The notes under the pieces are model-generated. The model saw nothing but the letters and a program-made list of their open reading frames with translations. It was not told where the DNA came from and searched no databases. From Cordylochernes scorpioides (lineage: Eukaryota; Arthropoda; Arachnida; Pseudoscorpiones; Chernetidae): DNA of 64,000 nucleotides. Each line of letters begins with the position of its first letter. Positions within the stretch are counted from its first letter, which is position 1. This document shows positions 9,343-22,089 of this stretch, piece after piece. The position numbers were made by a program, and so were the translations under genes. The stretch spans positions 63,836,438-63,900,437 of the forward strand of contig CP092863.1 of NCBI GenBank assembly GCA_030710605.1, given 5' to 3'.

Positions 9343-10654
9343 CATAATTGATTATGTTTCGAGAAATTTTATAGCCTGGAGTGAAATTTTCAAGTCGCTT
9401 ATCAGAATAGAATCAGAATACTTTGTCAGTGCAATCTATTGATCATTTACTACTTCGAAAAATTTATTTAATAATGAAAGTGTAAAATCATGCTCCATTA
9501 ATCCATACATTCCACTAAGACTTAGCATAGGTGATATAGCATGATTTAGGCCATATACAAACGCCTGTAAATAGGGCTTCTTTCTAATGATAAAATAATT
9601 TATTTTTTCCCCCATGATTGGGAAGTCATGTAGATATGTAATTTAATAGACCTTTTTACTTAAAAAATTCACAGTCTATGCTTATTAAGAACTCGGGAAA
9701 AATACAAATTACAACAACAAAAATGGCAAGTCTATTATTTACCGGGTTAGTTCGAAATTGAAATATGAACTTTAACTAATATTTGTATTTAAAAATGTGC
9801 ATTATCAAAAATGGAAAAATATTCATGCAGCTATGTTTTCGCAAAACCTTTCCCTAAACGCGATTTTTTTAAAGAAAAAATTCGCTTCTAAAAAAATATA
9901 TTTCAAGAAGCAGGTACCTAAGCCCATAACCTGTTGGAATATTTAGGAAAGAGACCTTTTAACTCCAAGAATTCACAATGTTTGTTTATTAAGAACTCGG
10001 CAAAAATATTAATGACAACAACAACAATGGCTGTCTATTCTTTATAGGGTTGCCAAACTAGGATGGGAAGTATTTCCTTTTTTTATTTTCACTGAAAACA
10101 ACATCCATAAAACTTCTCCTCTGTTTAAAAAAAGGGGGAAAAGAAGTCAAATCAGTCAAATAGTCCCTTCATGTCACACAACTACAGTAGTCTTGGCTTA
10201 TACAGAGACTTAGTCATCACATATGTAATCTGTTGTTCAAATAGATATTCGCCGAACAGCAACATTTTCTTCCAAAACCTTTTCTTTAATGAAAAATCAC
10301 TTAAGACTAATATTTTTGTTCTTTTGGTTAAATTCAGGATTCTCTGCCAACTTTAATGCACCATTATTATCAATATAGATTAATGGTACCTTTTCCAAAG
10401 TCGTTGCTCTGTTAATTAGTCTCTGTAGCCAAATTAGTTCTTTGGTAACTTCATTAGCTGCAACAATCTCTTCTTCAGAAGTCTATTTAGCAACCATTGA
10501 CTGACGTTGACTGAGCCAGGATATGGCTCCTCCTGAATACTATAACACCTGTTGTCGATCGGCCAGTGTGTGGACAGCCTCCAAAATCCTCATCACTGTA
10601 GCAATCAAGAATCCCTCGATTGAATCCTGGTTGATAAACAATGCCCTTCTTCAA
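9343..10654. other. AT-rich intergenic sequence
   Basis: No convincing gene. Two diverged copies of a segment with ACAACAACAA and GGCAAGTCTATTATTTAC or GGCTGTCTATTCTTTATAGG (near 9700 and 10010, and again near 11270) show an old duplication. A stretch at about 10340-10650 could be a retroelement relic, but no frame survives. Confidence 0.4.
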
Positions 10655-11078
10655 AATTCGAAATTATTTTAAAGGCGTAAGATTCTTTTTGAAAATAACC
10701 AATTTCTACTGCCCTTACTGCAATGGAAATATTAATGGGAGGGCCTGGCTAATCAGTGGTGAACCCTCCTAGCGATTTCGCCAGTTTAATCTACCATACT
10801 GCTGTTATATTGGATTTTTGGAACTTCCTTTTATAGTGATACTGTTGCTTGACTCTTGGAATGGGTATTTTAGAAGAACTATGGACATAAGCTTTGAGGA
10901 CAGTAGAATTACATACATAAACGGGCGAAACCGCTGGGAGAGTTCACCACTGATGAGCCAGGCCCTCCCATAATTTTTCCATTGCAGTAAGGGCAGTAGA
11001 AATTGTTTATTTTCAAAAATAATCTTACGCCTTTAAAATAATTTCGAATTTTGATAACAGATGGCGCGCTAGTGCATT
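10655..11078. repeat. Inverted pair of MITEs (CTGATGAGCC family)
   Basis: Outer arms TCGAAATTATTTTAAAGGCG and its complement, and inner arms with TTTCTACTGCCCTTACTGCA and its complement, face each other across about 150 bp that includes a CTATGGACATAAGCTT segment. The right end reads CAGATGGCGCG, as at 2555. Confidence 0.8.
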
Positions 11079-13044
11079 ATATTATAAATGCCCTTCTTCT
11101 TTGATTTTTCCATCTATAAAAAATAACCTTTCTCAACTATTTGCAATGCCATGGTCAGCAAAGATATCTTCCTTATTTCGAATTATTTTATCCTCTTATC
11201 ATTTGGTGGCCTGCCATTAGAAATTTACTTTGGACAGGATATCACCAAATGACCAAGTTGATGACAGGGTTGCTAAACTAGGACAAGAAGTATTTCCTTT
11301 TTATTTTCATTGAAAACAACATCTCTAATAATTTCCACTCACGTATAAGTATTGATGTTTGTTTTATCAAGAGCATAGGATAGGATGAACAATAAAGTAC
11401 ATATAAAATAGAAAACATCCTTTCCATATTATTCAGCATAATATATCCTCATAAACCCCTTTAACTTATATCATTATATTCCAGATCTAAAGATGTTATT
11501 TGACTATATAACTTATCACTGAATAGGAATCAATTGAAATAAAAAGAAATCTACAATGAGTGTAAAAGAATACATGGTGTTTAACATTAAAGATATTTGA
11601 GCATTCATATAGCAAGCATTGAATAGAATTTATTGGGATAAGAAAATAAAATAATGGCGCTCTTATGATATAATTATGACGTAACTTATGGAATATTTAC
11701 ATACACGATATATATTCATTACTGGACATATTCGTTGTCTAATTAGATTTTTTTACAAGAACTATGTCTATTTAGAATTACACCTTAATTCCGATTATCC
11801 CCCAAGGTAGATATGATCCAATGTCGCCAAGAGAAAAGAGAAAAACTCTGAAAGTAGAATGGAAAATTTTAGGTACCCAAAACATAAAGAAATAGCCCAA
11901 AAAGTTAAAATTAGAGATTGGACAGGTAACTGTGTAGGAGAGTACTATCTATAAAGAGTTGTGTAAAAAGAATGCCGCTTTTATCAACGACATGTTTACC
12001 TTCAAGTTAAACCCAGTTTTTTCTAGGATTTTTTTCTGATATTGAAATGTCTGTTTTTAATCATTTTATTATATTGAAAACCGGGTAGAACATTTCAGCT
12101 TTTAAAGAAAATTTTGAAGAAGAAAGCTATGAGAGTTAGATTCAAATATAAAATAAACGGATTGCGTGTCAATCAGTTTCAAAAGAATTATGATAAAAAT
12201 TATTTTTGGAGCAATAAAGAGATTTCTATTTGTAATTTTAAAAGTATCTATGCTTTTCGGATAATGTTTACTGATTGAATAAAAGTTCCTCTTTCATATA
12301 TATCGGCGAACATAATTAAGATATAATCAGTGTTTTTTCAGATATATGCAGCCTGAATATGCATTTGTATCAATATATTGATTGAGCTTATCGAGAAAAA
12401 ATATATAAAATATTGTGGAGAATAAATAATTTTATAACTTTATTTCATTATTTATTTAATCAATGAAAATACACAGAATAATATAACTCTGTATTTATGG
12501 AATCTTCTTTATAGATTTGTTGTTAAATACACTCTAGCTGTAAATAATAATTCGGTAGTTTTAAATATAGTCGCCTAGTCGTCCTGACGTCATAAATAAA
12601 ATATTTTCTGCTTTATCTTTGTGATCTGCTTTGTCATCCATTACTACATTACAATATGCAAAAAGGTGGCAAGAAAATTTATGGAAAAATGTATACCTAT
12701 TTAAGCATTTTAACTAAATATTTGAATGAATTCAATGTGAAAGTAATAGCATGCTATGGTTGTTCTTTGAAATTTATGGTTTAACTTTCGCGAAGTATTT
12801 GAGCAGTTGCCCCAATCATTCAAAATAGTTCATAATTATGATAAAAAATTACAGATGGTTTTGTGTGTGGAGGAATTTATGGTGTAAATTGTGAGGGATA
12901 AATGATAACCCACCTTTTTTTCTACAAGATAAATTCTATAAAATATTTATTTAAATGGTTATTCTCGTATTTATGGTAAGATTCTAGAAAGATTTGAAAA
13001 TTTCAACCCAATATTTGATAGAGGTTAATAAGAGATAAGAATAA
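11079..13044. other. AT-rich intergenic sequence with one old direct repeat
   Basis: No gene found. The block at about 12275-12355 (CTTTCATATATATCGGCGAA ... CAGATATATGCAGCCTGAA) recurs at 13905-13990. Around 12770 and 13545 the phrase AATTTATGGTTTAACTTT also recurs, so a larger segment was probably duplicated before the Helitron at 13045 inserted between the copies. Confidence 0.4.
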
Positions 13045-13520
13045 TCTATATTAATAAAATGCAAATTTCATAAGTGGTGTTCGCTAAAAACTTTCGTTAC
13101 AATGCATCAATTTCGACCAAATTTTCAACATTTATGTAAAACGAGTGGAGCAGGTTTTGCTTAACATCAAAATATTTTTCCTAACTTTAACATGCGTAAC
13201 TTCGCTGTTATCGATTAAATACAAAAAAATCAACAGAGTTAATTTTATTTATATATAAATACAAAAAAAATTCAGCAATTCATTCAACTCAATCTAAAAA
13301 AATATTCAAAACAAGCAATTTTAAGATAACACCATATGTAAAACAGTCGGCCAAGAAAACAACAACGATATTACATCTTTCTCACATATTCACACACAAT
13401 CTTGATTAATAATTAAAACTAATCTTTAACATTGTTTATTATACTTCATAATATATAATATTCGTTAGGCAAACTTTCACTCGGATAAAACCCGGGCGAA
13501 GCCGGGTACACATCCGCTAG
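13045..13520 (+). mobile_element. Non-autonomous Helitron
   Basis: Begins TCTATATTAATAAAATGC, the usual 5' TC start, and ends with a hairpin ACCCGGGCGAAGCCGGGT followed by ACACATCCGCTAG, the CTRR terminus. It is flanked by A on the left and T on the right without a target duplication, as rolling-circle Helitrons are. The interior of about 430 bp codes for nothing. Confidence 0.85.
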
Positions 13521-14510
13521 TATATGTATAATATGTAATTCGGTTGGTCAGAAATTTATGGTCTAACTTTGAGATATTTGAACAGTGCTATAACAACAAG
13601 TGAATAGATAAAAATATAACTTTACAATAAGGACTAAGGGTGTTATGCTCAAATTACCAAGGTTTTTGTTCATTTCTACCAATCATTTCAAAATTGTTAT
13701 TGAAATGCAAGAAAAAAATTGTATGTGTGCGAGTGGTTTCATATAAATAAAATTTGAAAAATCAATTATAAAAATCAATTATGGTTAATTTATGGTAAAA
13801 CTTTCAAATCATTGAACTTTTTATAACAACTTAGTGGATAGAGTTAGTCACAAGGGCTCTTCAATAAGTAATGCAATAATAATCATTGAATAAATAATGT
13901 TTCCTATGATTGAATAAACATTCCTCTTTCATATATATCGGCGAAAAAAATTAAGATATATTTTGTATTTTTTTCAGATATGCAGCCTGAAGTAAACACC
14001 AAATTCGACAATGGTCGATAATGTAGTTTCTGTTTATGTCAAGAGACATTTCAGCCACTGTACTTCATTCTAATCTAAAATTTGTATATATAAACAAAGA
14101 CATGGATGGAAACACAATACTTAAGATAGATTTAGAGCTTCAAGACTGGTGATTTTGAAATTAAATATAAAGAAAGGTCATGTATATAAACCTGAGTAGT
14201 GATGACCAAAATTTGACTCTAATGGAGGAATTGATCAAGAATAAAGACAATGACAAATATCAAATAATGGAAAAACTTACTAAAGGAAGTGTTCTTAAAC
14301 TTATTAATGATCGTGGATATCGAAAGTGGGTGCCAAAACTTCTAATACAATAAATTATGCAAATACAAAAAGATATTTGTTTAGACCTCATGAAAACTTT
14401 TTCTATTGAATTTTCTCGGATGTTTGAAAAAAAAAAAGGATGTGATAATAAGTTATGGGGCTTGAATTTATCATTATGATCCTTCTTAAAGCAACAATCA
14501 ATGCAATGGA
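13521..14510. other. AT-rich intergenic sequence
   Basis: Holds the second copy of the 12275-type repeat (13905-13990). At 14225-14345 a short plus-strand frame (EELIKNKDNDKYQIMEKLT) has the feel of a retroelement polyprotein, but it is too short to assign. Confidence 0.35.
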
Positions 14511-14514
14511 CCTG

Positions 14515-14782
14515 AGGGGGCCGAGAGCTTCCTTCCAGCTTGCTGATATGACAAACCACTCTGTCAGCAAACACTCAAGCGGGCCATGAAATAGAAGATG
14601 ACCACCATTGCGTGGCGCGGCAGATCGGCGGAAGTCAATCAGACCCCAATAGACATTCTAGGGTGTTGTCCTTTTGTCTTCCTTTATCGACTTCCTATGA
14701 AATGTAGCTGAGGCGTAATACCAATAAACACTAACTTTAATAAACTTTTCTGGGCCATCGCTGGACTAATAAATTGACATAC
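14515..14782 (+). repeat. LTR-like dispersed repeat, copy 1
   Basis: Shares GAGAGCTTCCTTCCAGC, ACATTCTAGGGTGTTGTC, TTGTCTTCCTTTATCGACTT, AATAAACACTAACTTT and a CATCGCTGGACT end with 40866-41132. Position just upstream of the gypsy pol relic suggests it is the 5' LTR, but no matching 3' copy was found after 17556. Confidence 0.5.
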
Positions 14783-14839
14783 CACAGACCCATAAAACAT
14801 CGCCAGAGCGACTTAAACATATAAACGCAGCTTTAAAAA

Positions 14840-17556
14840 ACCAAGTCAAATTTCATCAAGATAATTCGATACCTCACACTGAAGCATTAGACAAAATGGT
14901 GGCTAAGGGTTATTTATGTGAGGTGGCGAGCACACACACAGTAAATGGGCCACTCCAGTGGTTGTAGTGCCGAAGAAAAATAAAGAGATCAGTATTTGCT
15001 GCGACTTCAAGATAACTCTAAATAGATATTTGGACACTGCGGTCTATCCCCTTCCCACACAGCAAGATTTATTCTCCACATTGGCCAAGGGAAAATACTT
15101 TTCGAAATTGGACTTGAGGAACGCTTATCTGCAATTAGAGGTGGACCCAGGCACCCGACCGTTACTAACGATAAATACTCATAAAGGGCTTTTCAGGTTT
15201 AAGGGAATGCCATTTGGATTGGCAAATGCGCCCAGTTATTTTCAATCTGTAATGGATAGGGTTTTGTCGGGTATAGGAGGCGTAATTTATTATATTGATG
15301 ATGTCCTTATAGCCACAGCATCAATTGAAAAACATCTGGCGTTGTTGAAGACTATATTTGCTCGCTGGGCGAAGTATAATATCAACCTAAAGAAAGAAAA
15401 ATGCCTATTTTTGCAAAATGAAATTAAATATTTAGGACATCTTGTCACGGGAGAGGGCATCAGACCTTTGGATCATAAGGTACAAGCAATACAGAAAGCC
15501 AAAACGCCTACGAATATCTCTGAATTAAGAGAGATCATTTCTTGGTTTTGTTAACTTTTATGGGAAGTTCATACCCAATTTGCCAGAGCTTTTAAAGCCT
15601 ATTCATGAGCTTCTTCACAAAAAACGTCCTTGGGTTTGGACAAAGGAATGTGGAGAGGCCATTGACAAGTGCAAGAATTGCATTACCTCTGAGAGGGTGC
15701 TAGTCCCATATGATACGACTTTGCCATTGTGTTTGGCCACTAATGCATCGCAGATTGGAGTGGGCGCTGTGTTGTCACATATTATAGAAGGCCAGGAGAG
15801 ACCGATTATGTTTTCCTCACGGACTTTATTGGGAGCAGAACATAATTATTCTCAGATTGAGAAGGAGGCTCTAGCCATTATTTATGGAGTAACCAAGTTT
15901 CATCAATTTATTTATGGAAGAAAATTTATCCTTATTACAGACCATAAGCCATGGTGACCATTTTGGGCCCAAGATCAGGAATCCCCACCTTATCTACTAC
16001 AAGATTGCAGCGTTGGGAGCTTATTTTGTCAGCTTATACTTACGATATTAAATTTCGAAGAACTCAAGACCATGGGAATGCAGATCTTCTGTCACGTTTT
16101 CCTGTGGGTTGTGAAGAAATTCCAAGACTAAATAATGTCTATGCTTTATCCTATGTGGAAGAATTGCCAATCACAGCAAAGGAAATTGCGACGGAAACTG
16201 AAAAAGACGAAGTGCTCTCATTGGCCAAATTTTATACTCAGCAAGGCTGGCCTGAAAAGGTGGCTGATCACCTCAGACCTTATTTTCAAAGGAAACTTGA
16301 GCTATCTGTAGATGGAGAGTGTTTGGTTTGGGGAATGAGAGTCGTCATTCCACCATCTCTCAGAATAAAAATGTTGAACTGTCTTCTTGAGACTCATTCC
16401 GGTATGAACAAAATGAAGGCTGTAGCAAGATCACATTTTTGGTGGCCAAATCTAGATACCCAAATCGAGTTTTTGGTAAATAAGTGCAGAAGCTGTCAGC
16501 AATCCCAGGATGGGCCAAATAAAGGAAAATGGCAACCCTGGAGATGGTCAACCAGACCTTGGCAAAGAATTCATAATGATTTTGCAAATAAGGAAAACAT
16601 CAATTTATTAATAGTAGTAGATAGTCATTCAAAGTGGATCGAAGCCATCCCAATGAGAGAGACCACCACACGCAAAGCCATTGAGCAACTACGGCGACTT
16701 TTTTCTTCCTATGGTTTACACGAGGAACTTGTGTCTGATAATGAACCTCAGTTTACTGGCAGTGAAATGAAAAGTTTTCTGGAAGGAAATGGAATTAAAC
16801 AAACATTGATCCCGGCGTACCACCCGCAAAGTAATGGCTTGGCTGAAAGAGCGGTTAGAACAATTAAGACTACTCTGGATAAAAAAAAAAGAAAAATTGG
16901 GGATACCATTCAAGACACCTTATCAAAAGTTATTCTGGCATATCGAAGCACCCCGCATGTGACAACGGGAAAGACTCCATCAGAGCTCTTTATTGGGCGT
17001 GCGCTTCGAACCAGAGTATCGTTGATACATCCCAGCTTGACATCTAGAGTTAGGGACCAGCAAGCCAGGCAAATGAAGTATGATCGGCTAACCCATTTGG
17101 AAGAATTCCAGATAGATGATTTAGTGTGGTATAAAAACTTTAGAGGTGGTGATAAATGGATCCCAGGAAAAATTGTGGGCAAGAAGGGAACTAGAGTCTA
17201 CATTATTTTGATCCACAGACAGGTAAAGGCCTATCACAGGGATCAAATTAGAAAAAGGTGGAGGAATGGTGAAGAAGATGAGAGTGGAGATGGAGAGTGT
17301 CAACTCGAGAACTCAAGAGGAGCCGGTCCCAGTACCATAATCTCGGAGACGAGACAGAGGTTATATGGAGTCGCTGTCGCCAGGACTAACTAGCCAGCAG
17401 TCGGATCAAGATTCAGAGGTTCAGAGTGATACAGACGATGGAAGGTCATTAGAGCCTCTTCGCTCGCTGGACCCCGAGACTATGAGAGAGGAAGGTCCTG
17501 TCCAAAGGCGGAACCCACCTCGAGCCAGGAGACCTCCTGTGAGATTTCGTGTTTGA
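14840..17556 (+). pseudogene. Ty3/gypsy pol relic (RT, RNase H, integrase)
   Basis: K02A2.6-like gypsy pol. Reverse transcriptase spans about 14880-15545, with FSKLDLRNAY (first Asp), LPFG-type MPFGLANAPSYFQ and the catalytic YIDD near 15292. The frame changes near 15550 and again near 15955. RNase H shows TNASQIGVGAVL (an Asn where Asp is usual) and EKEALAIIYGV. Integrase follows at about 16370-17000, with the catalytic residues in HNDFA, VSDNEPQF and NGLAERAV. In its zinc site the first His of the usual HxxxH appears as Leu (LLETHSG). A C-terminal GPY-like region and a Ser/Arg-rich tail end at 17556. gag and protease are missing. Two frameshifts make it non-functional. Confidence 0.9.
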
Positions 17557-17948
17557 AGAGAGAAGATGATGATACATAACTAGCAATAAATATGTATGTG
17601 GCAATATAATAATAAGGTGGGGAAAGAGAAATAATCACACCACAAGTTGGAAGGGAAGGAACCCAGGCAATCAGAGAGAGAGGGGGGGGGACAGCCGGGC
17701 CTGCCACCGCTCGGCCGGCCATTCGTTCTTGTCGCCCACAATCCCCCAACTGACTTAATAGTCTCGAGGTTCCAAGTAACGGCCCCTGTGGTCGCCCCTT
17801 GGAATGTCGCTGCTGTCTCAAGTGACTGCACTTTACCATCCCGTCTCTCTCTGGGTCGACTGTAGGTTTGCTTTATTATTCCTGGAAGAGCATATATTAT
17901 GACATGTATATATATGTTTCTATGAAAATGTTAATCTGCAAGACGCAG
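17557..17948. other. Region between the two gypsy elements
   Basis: Possibly the 3' untranslated region and 3' LTR of the upstream gypsy relic, but no TG...CA pair was matched to a 5' copy. A G-rich run at 17681-17692 and a GC-rich block follow. Overlapping minus-strand frames here show no motif. Confidence 0.35.
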
Positions 17949-17953
17949 GTTAT

Positions 17954-18103
17954 TGTTATGATTGATCCGGCAACACTGCCGACTCGACTGGTAAACACTC
18001 TTAGAGATATAACCATGTTATAATAAATAGATGTTAATAAATAAATACTTAGTTCAGTTGCATTCTGCGTGATCAAATAGACACAAGAACAACATAAACA
18101 ACA
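17954..18103 (+). repeat. 5' LTR
   Basis: 150 bp, TG...CA bounded. Contains a TATAATAAATAG-type AT stretch that could serve as promoter and AATAAATA polyadenylation-like sequences. Identical to 22090-22239. Confidence 0.95.
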
Positions 18104-18124
18104 TGGTGGCAGCGGTGGCAGCGG
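18104..18124 (+). promoter_or_regulatory. Probable tRNA primer-binding site
   Basis: TGGTGGCAGCGG follows the 5' LTR immediately, the position where the host tRNA primes minus-strand DNA synthesis. Which tRNA is used was not worked out. Confidence 0.6.
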
Positions 18125-18186
18125 AAAAGTGAGTACTTTTTCAAATAAATATATTATTGAAAAATTTTAGTGAAAAAAAGAAAACA

Positions 18187-18960
18187 TGGACTTTGTTAGG
18201 CCTAGCGAACTCGCCCTGCACGGAAATGTAGCGAAAATTGGCGAAGGTTCAAACAGCGATTAATGCTTTATCTTGAAGCAACAGAAAAAGCCACAAAGCC
18301 TGATAAACTGAAAGTTGCCATTTTATTAAATTTTATTGGCGAAGAAGCCTTGGAAGTTTTCAACACATTTCATTTAAAAGAAGATGAAGCAGAAAATTTC
18401 GATCTTTTAATAAACAAATTTGATGATTTTTGCGAGCCTAAAAAGAACGTCATTTTTGAAAGATTCAAATTTTTTTCAGCGACCCAGAAGGATGGTGAAT
18501 CCATCGATAGTTTTATAACAGAACTAAAAGGATTATCCACATCATGTGAATTTGAATCACAAAAGGATAGTTTAATAAGGGATCGCATTGTGTATGGAAT
18601 ACAAGACAAGGCTTTGCAGGAACGCCTCTTAAGAGAGCCCAATTTAACTCTTCTAAAAGCCATTGAAATGTGCAAAACAGATGAAATAAGCAAGCAACAG
18701 ATCAAGATCATGCAGAACAACCAGAACATTTGTCAAATAAGAAAATATGAAAAGAGAAACACAGTCCAAAACAAAATCAAGAATCTGAAAAAGAATTCAA
18801 ATGCCAAAGGTGTGGAAAGTCCCACAGAGCAAAAAATTGTCCTGCATGGGGTAAAAGATGCTCCAAATGCAAAAAGATGAATCATTTTGCAGCTTTCTGT
18901 AAAAGTTCAGCTATCAGAAGTCTGAATGATGAAACAGAAGAAACTGTATGGTCAATACAT
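18187..18960 (+). pseudogene. gypsy gag with zinc knuckles, frameshifted
   Basis: Starts at ATG 18187 (MDFVRPSELALHG). A one-base-type frame change near 18225 leads into the capsid frame (LKVAILLNFIGEEALEVF, FKFFSATQKDGESIDSFI, LRDRIVYGIQD-like segment). A second frame change in an A-run near 18785 leads into two CCHC-type knuckles (CQRCGKSHRAKNC and CSKCKKMNHFAAFC), which bind the element RNA. The knuckle frame runs on directly into protease, so gag and pol are fused there. Both lesions fall beside A-runs. Confidence 0.85.
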
Positions 18961-21900
18961 GAAGCAAAAGTAGTCCATACTTTGGAATGGAAAAAATCCA
19001 TCATAGTGAATGGAAAGGAAATATGTTTCAAGTTGGACTCTGGAGCAGAAGTAAATGTTTTGCCATACACATTCACCAGACAAATGAAAGGTTTGGAAAT
19101 ATTTCAGACTAACCGAAAGCTAACATCATATACAGGACATGAAATCAAGATAAAAGGAATTGCCACACTAAATTGCAAAACTAAAAATAAGACGGAAAGT
19201 CTAGAATTTTTCATTGCTGATGGATACTATCAACCAATTTTAGGAATAGAAGCTATTGAAAAGCTTTCACTAATTAAGAAATGTGATGCTGTCCAAACAG
19301 AGCAGAACAATTCAGCAAAAGAAAATTTGAACAGGCACAAAAATATATTTGAAGGCATAGGAAGACTGCCAATTGAACACAAGATTAGACTAAATGAAAA
19401 TACAACTCCAGTTATTGCTCCAAGCAGAAAAAATCCTTTTTCCATTAGAGAAAAAGTTAAAGCAGAATTGGAACGGATGGAAAAACTTGACATTATTGAA
19501 AAAGTTGAAGAACCAAGCGAATGGACACACCCTATTGTAGTGGTACAAAAACTTTCTGGGGATGTCAGAATTTGCATGGACCCCAGGGAACTGAACAAAT
19601 ATGTTCAGAGAGAGCGCTATATTCTGCCAACAGCTGAAACAATATTTTCTGAACTGAAAGGTGCTACAGTTTTCTCTGTATTTGATGGCAAGTCCCATTA
19701 GACAAAGAAAGCACCAACCTGTGCACCATTGCGACTCCCTTTGGAAGATTCCGGTTCAAGCGACTTCCCTATGGATTGAACAGTGCATCGGAGGTATTCC
19801 AGCGATGCATAAACAATATCCTTTCAGGTCTCCAGGGAACTGCTTGCTATATGGATGACATCTTGATCTATGGAAACACAATGGAAGAGCACAACCGAAA
19901 CCTTGAAACAGTTCTTCGAAGGTTGGAAGAAAATAATGTCAAGCTCAATGCTAAGAAGCAGCAGATAGCTGTCGACAAAGTAAATTTCTTAGGCCATATA
20001 ATCAGTCGAGATGGAATAGCCATTCAAGCTTCAAGAGCAGAGGCAATACAAAAGTTGAAAAGACCTGAGAACAAGACTGAAGTCCAAAGATTCTTAGGTA
20101 TGGTAACGTACCTTGGCAAATTCATTCCTAATCTGTCTGACAAGACTGCACCTCTAAGGAAATTGATAAGCAACAAGAGTGAATGGAAATTTGGAGGCGA
20201 AGAAAATGATTGTTTTGAAAAACTCAAGAATATGGTTTCGAATGCTCCAATATTGACATTTTTTGACCCAACCAAGCCAATCACCATTTCATCTGATGCA
20301 AGCCAATATGGTATTGGTACAGTGCTCATGCAAGGGGGACAAGCAATTGAGTATGCGTCCTTCAGCCTGAATGCAACTCAAAGAAAATACGCACAGATAG
20401 AGAAAGAACTTTTGGCTATAGTCTTTGCATGTGAACGCTTCCAGTACTATATTTGGGAAATGATGTTATTGTGGAAATTGACCACAAACCTCTCCTGAGT
20501 ATTGTTAAGAAACCTTTAGAAAAGCTTTCCCCAAGACTGCAAAGAATGGTCTTACGTCTCATGAGATTTCAAATATCTTTGAAGTTTACACCAAGGAAAA
20601 ACATGTTTGTAGCTGACCATCTGTCTAGAGATCCATTAAAAGATGAGGTGGACACAAGCTATTTAGAAGGTCAAACAGAATCAGTGCACATGTTGCTGGT
20701 TACCACAGATGAAAAAATAAAGAGACTACAAAAGGAAACTCATGGGGACCACACCTTGATACAACTAATAGAGTATGCGAAGAATGGATGGCCGAAATAT
20801 AAAACTAAGGTCTGTGATGAAGCAAAACCCTACTGGCAATTTCAAGATGAAATTCATGTGAGTGACGGAATTGTTTACAAAGGAAATTGCATCATGGTGC
20901 CATCGACTCTTCGAAAAGAAATCCTGCAGGTTGTTCATTCATCACACCAGGGCATAGCAGCTTCCAAAGAAAAAGCAAGATCAGCATTTTACTGGCCCAG
21001 CATGATAACACAAGTAGAAAATGAAGTGGAAAAGTGCAGAACATGTCAGGAATATTCAAGAAAGAATCCTGAGGAGTCAAGAATAGCTCATGAAATCCCT
21101 GAATTTCCATGGGAAAAAATTGCTGTAGATTTCATGGAGGTGAGTGGAACCAGTTCCATCTTGGTTGTCGATTACCACTCAAAGTTTGTTGAAATCCGGA
21201 AATTATCAAGCAAAAGAGAAACCGAAACCATCCTGCAGTTGAAAACCATTTTCAGGACTCATGGAATTCCAAGAACTCTAGTTTCGGATAATGGACCCCC
21301 TTTTAACTCTACTGGATTCAAAAATTTTGCTCAGAAATATGAATTCAAACACCAAACCTCCAGTCCCAAATATCCAAGATCTAATGGACAAGTTGAGAGG
21401 ACAATTCAAACCATCAAAGGACTGATAATTAAAGCTGTGAAGTCAGGAAGAGATCCCAATCTGGCTTTGATGGAGTTCAACAACACACCTAAGTATGACT
21501 TGCCATCTCCGACCCAAATGCTTATGGGAAGATCTGTGAGAACTCTTTCGACATACACCCGGCAACAGTTGAAACCACTGTTTGACACAACAAAGAATTA
21601 TCAAAAATTGAGAGACCATCAACAAAAGTATGCAGGAAGTCCAAAGAGAATTTTGAGACCTTTGGAAGTAGGAGACAACATCATGTTGCAGGAAAGGCAT
21701 AGAAAATGGGTTCCGCAACAGTGACCGCAAAGCATGAAACTCCACGCTCATATATGGTGAAAACACCAAGTGGTTCTGAATACCGCAGGAACAGGTCTCA
21801 CCTTAGACCGAGAAAGTTCAGTGTAGAAGACTCTGCCCCAACAAGTCAAAGTCCAAGCATTCCTGGATCTCAAGCAGGGACAGCCATGGATGACAACATA

Positions 21901-22050
21901 CAAGATCACGGAAGACCCACTTCTGAAAACAGAAGAGCATATGATCCAAGGGAGAACGTGGCCAAGAAAGGTGAAGAATCATCCACTTCTCCTAGTGTGC
22001 GAACCCGCAGTGGTAGAACAGTGAGAAAACCTTTGCGTTATAGAGACTAG
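18961..22050 (+). pseudogene. gypsy pol (PR-RT-RH-IN), frameshifted
   Basis: Protease has KLDSGAEVNVLP. RT spans about 19390-20130 with the catalytic YMDD near 19849 and LPYGLNSASEVFQR. A small deletion breaks the frame near 19692, inside the conserved FDGKS block. RNase H shows SSDASQYGIGTVL and EKELLAIVFACE, with a frame change near 20455. Integrase has a His-Cys zinc site (HSSHQG ... CRTCQ) and the DDE residues in VDFMEV, VSDNGPPF and GQVERTIQ. A last frame change near 21713 precedes a C-terminal extension ending at 22050. Outside these indels no in-frame stop was noticed, which is unusual for normal decay. Confidence 0.92.
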
Positions 22051-22075
22051 GAGAACTGCAATCCTTTTTATTTTT

Positions 22076-22089
22076 GTTTAAAGGAAACA
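22076..22089 (+). promoter_or_regulatory. Polypurine tract
   Basis: AAAGGAAACA immediately before the 3' LTR, the expected primer for plus-strand synthesis. Confidence 0.65.

Noticed and set aside
16360..17303. Four minus-strand ORFs opposite the gypsy integrase
   Set aside because: They are antisense shadows of a strong plus-strand coding region with integrase motifs.
17480..17865. ORFs on both strands after the first gypsy element
   Set aside because: Low-complexity, GC-rich and mutually overlapping; no motif in any of them.
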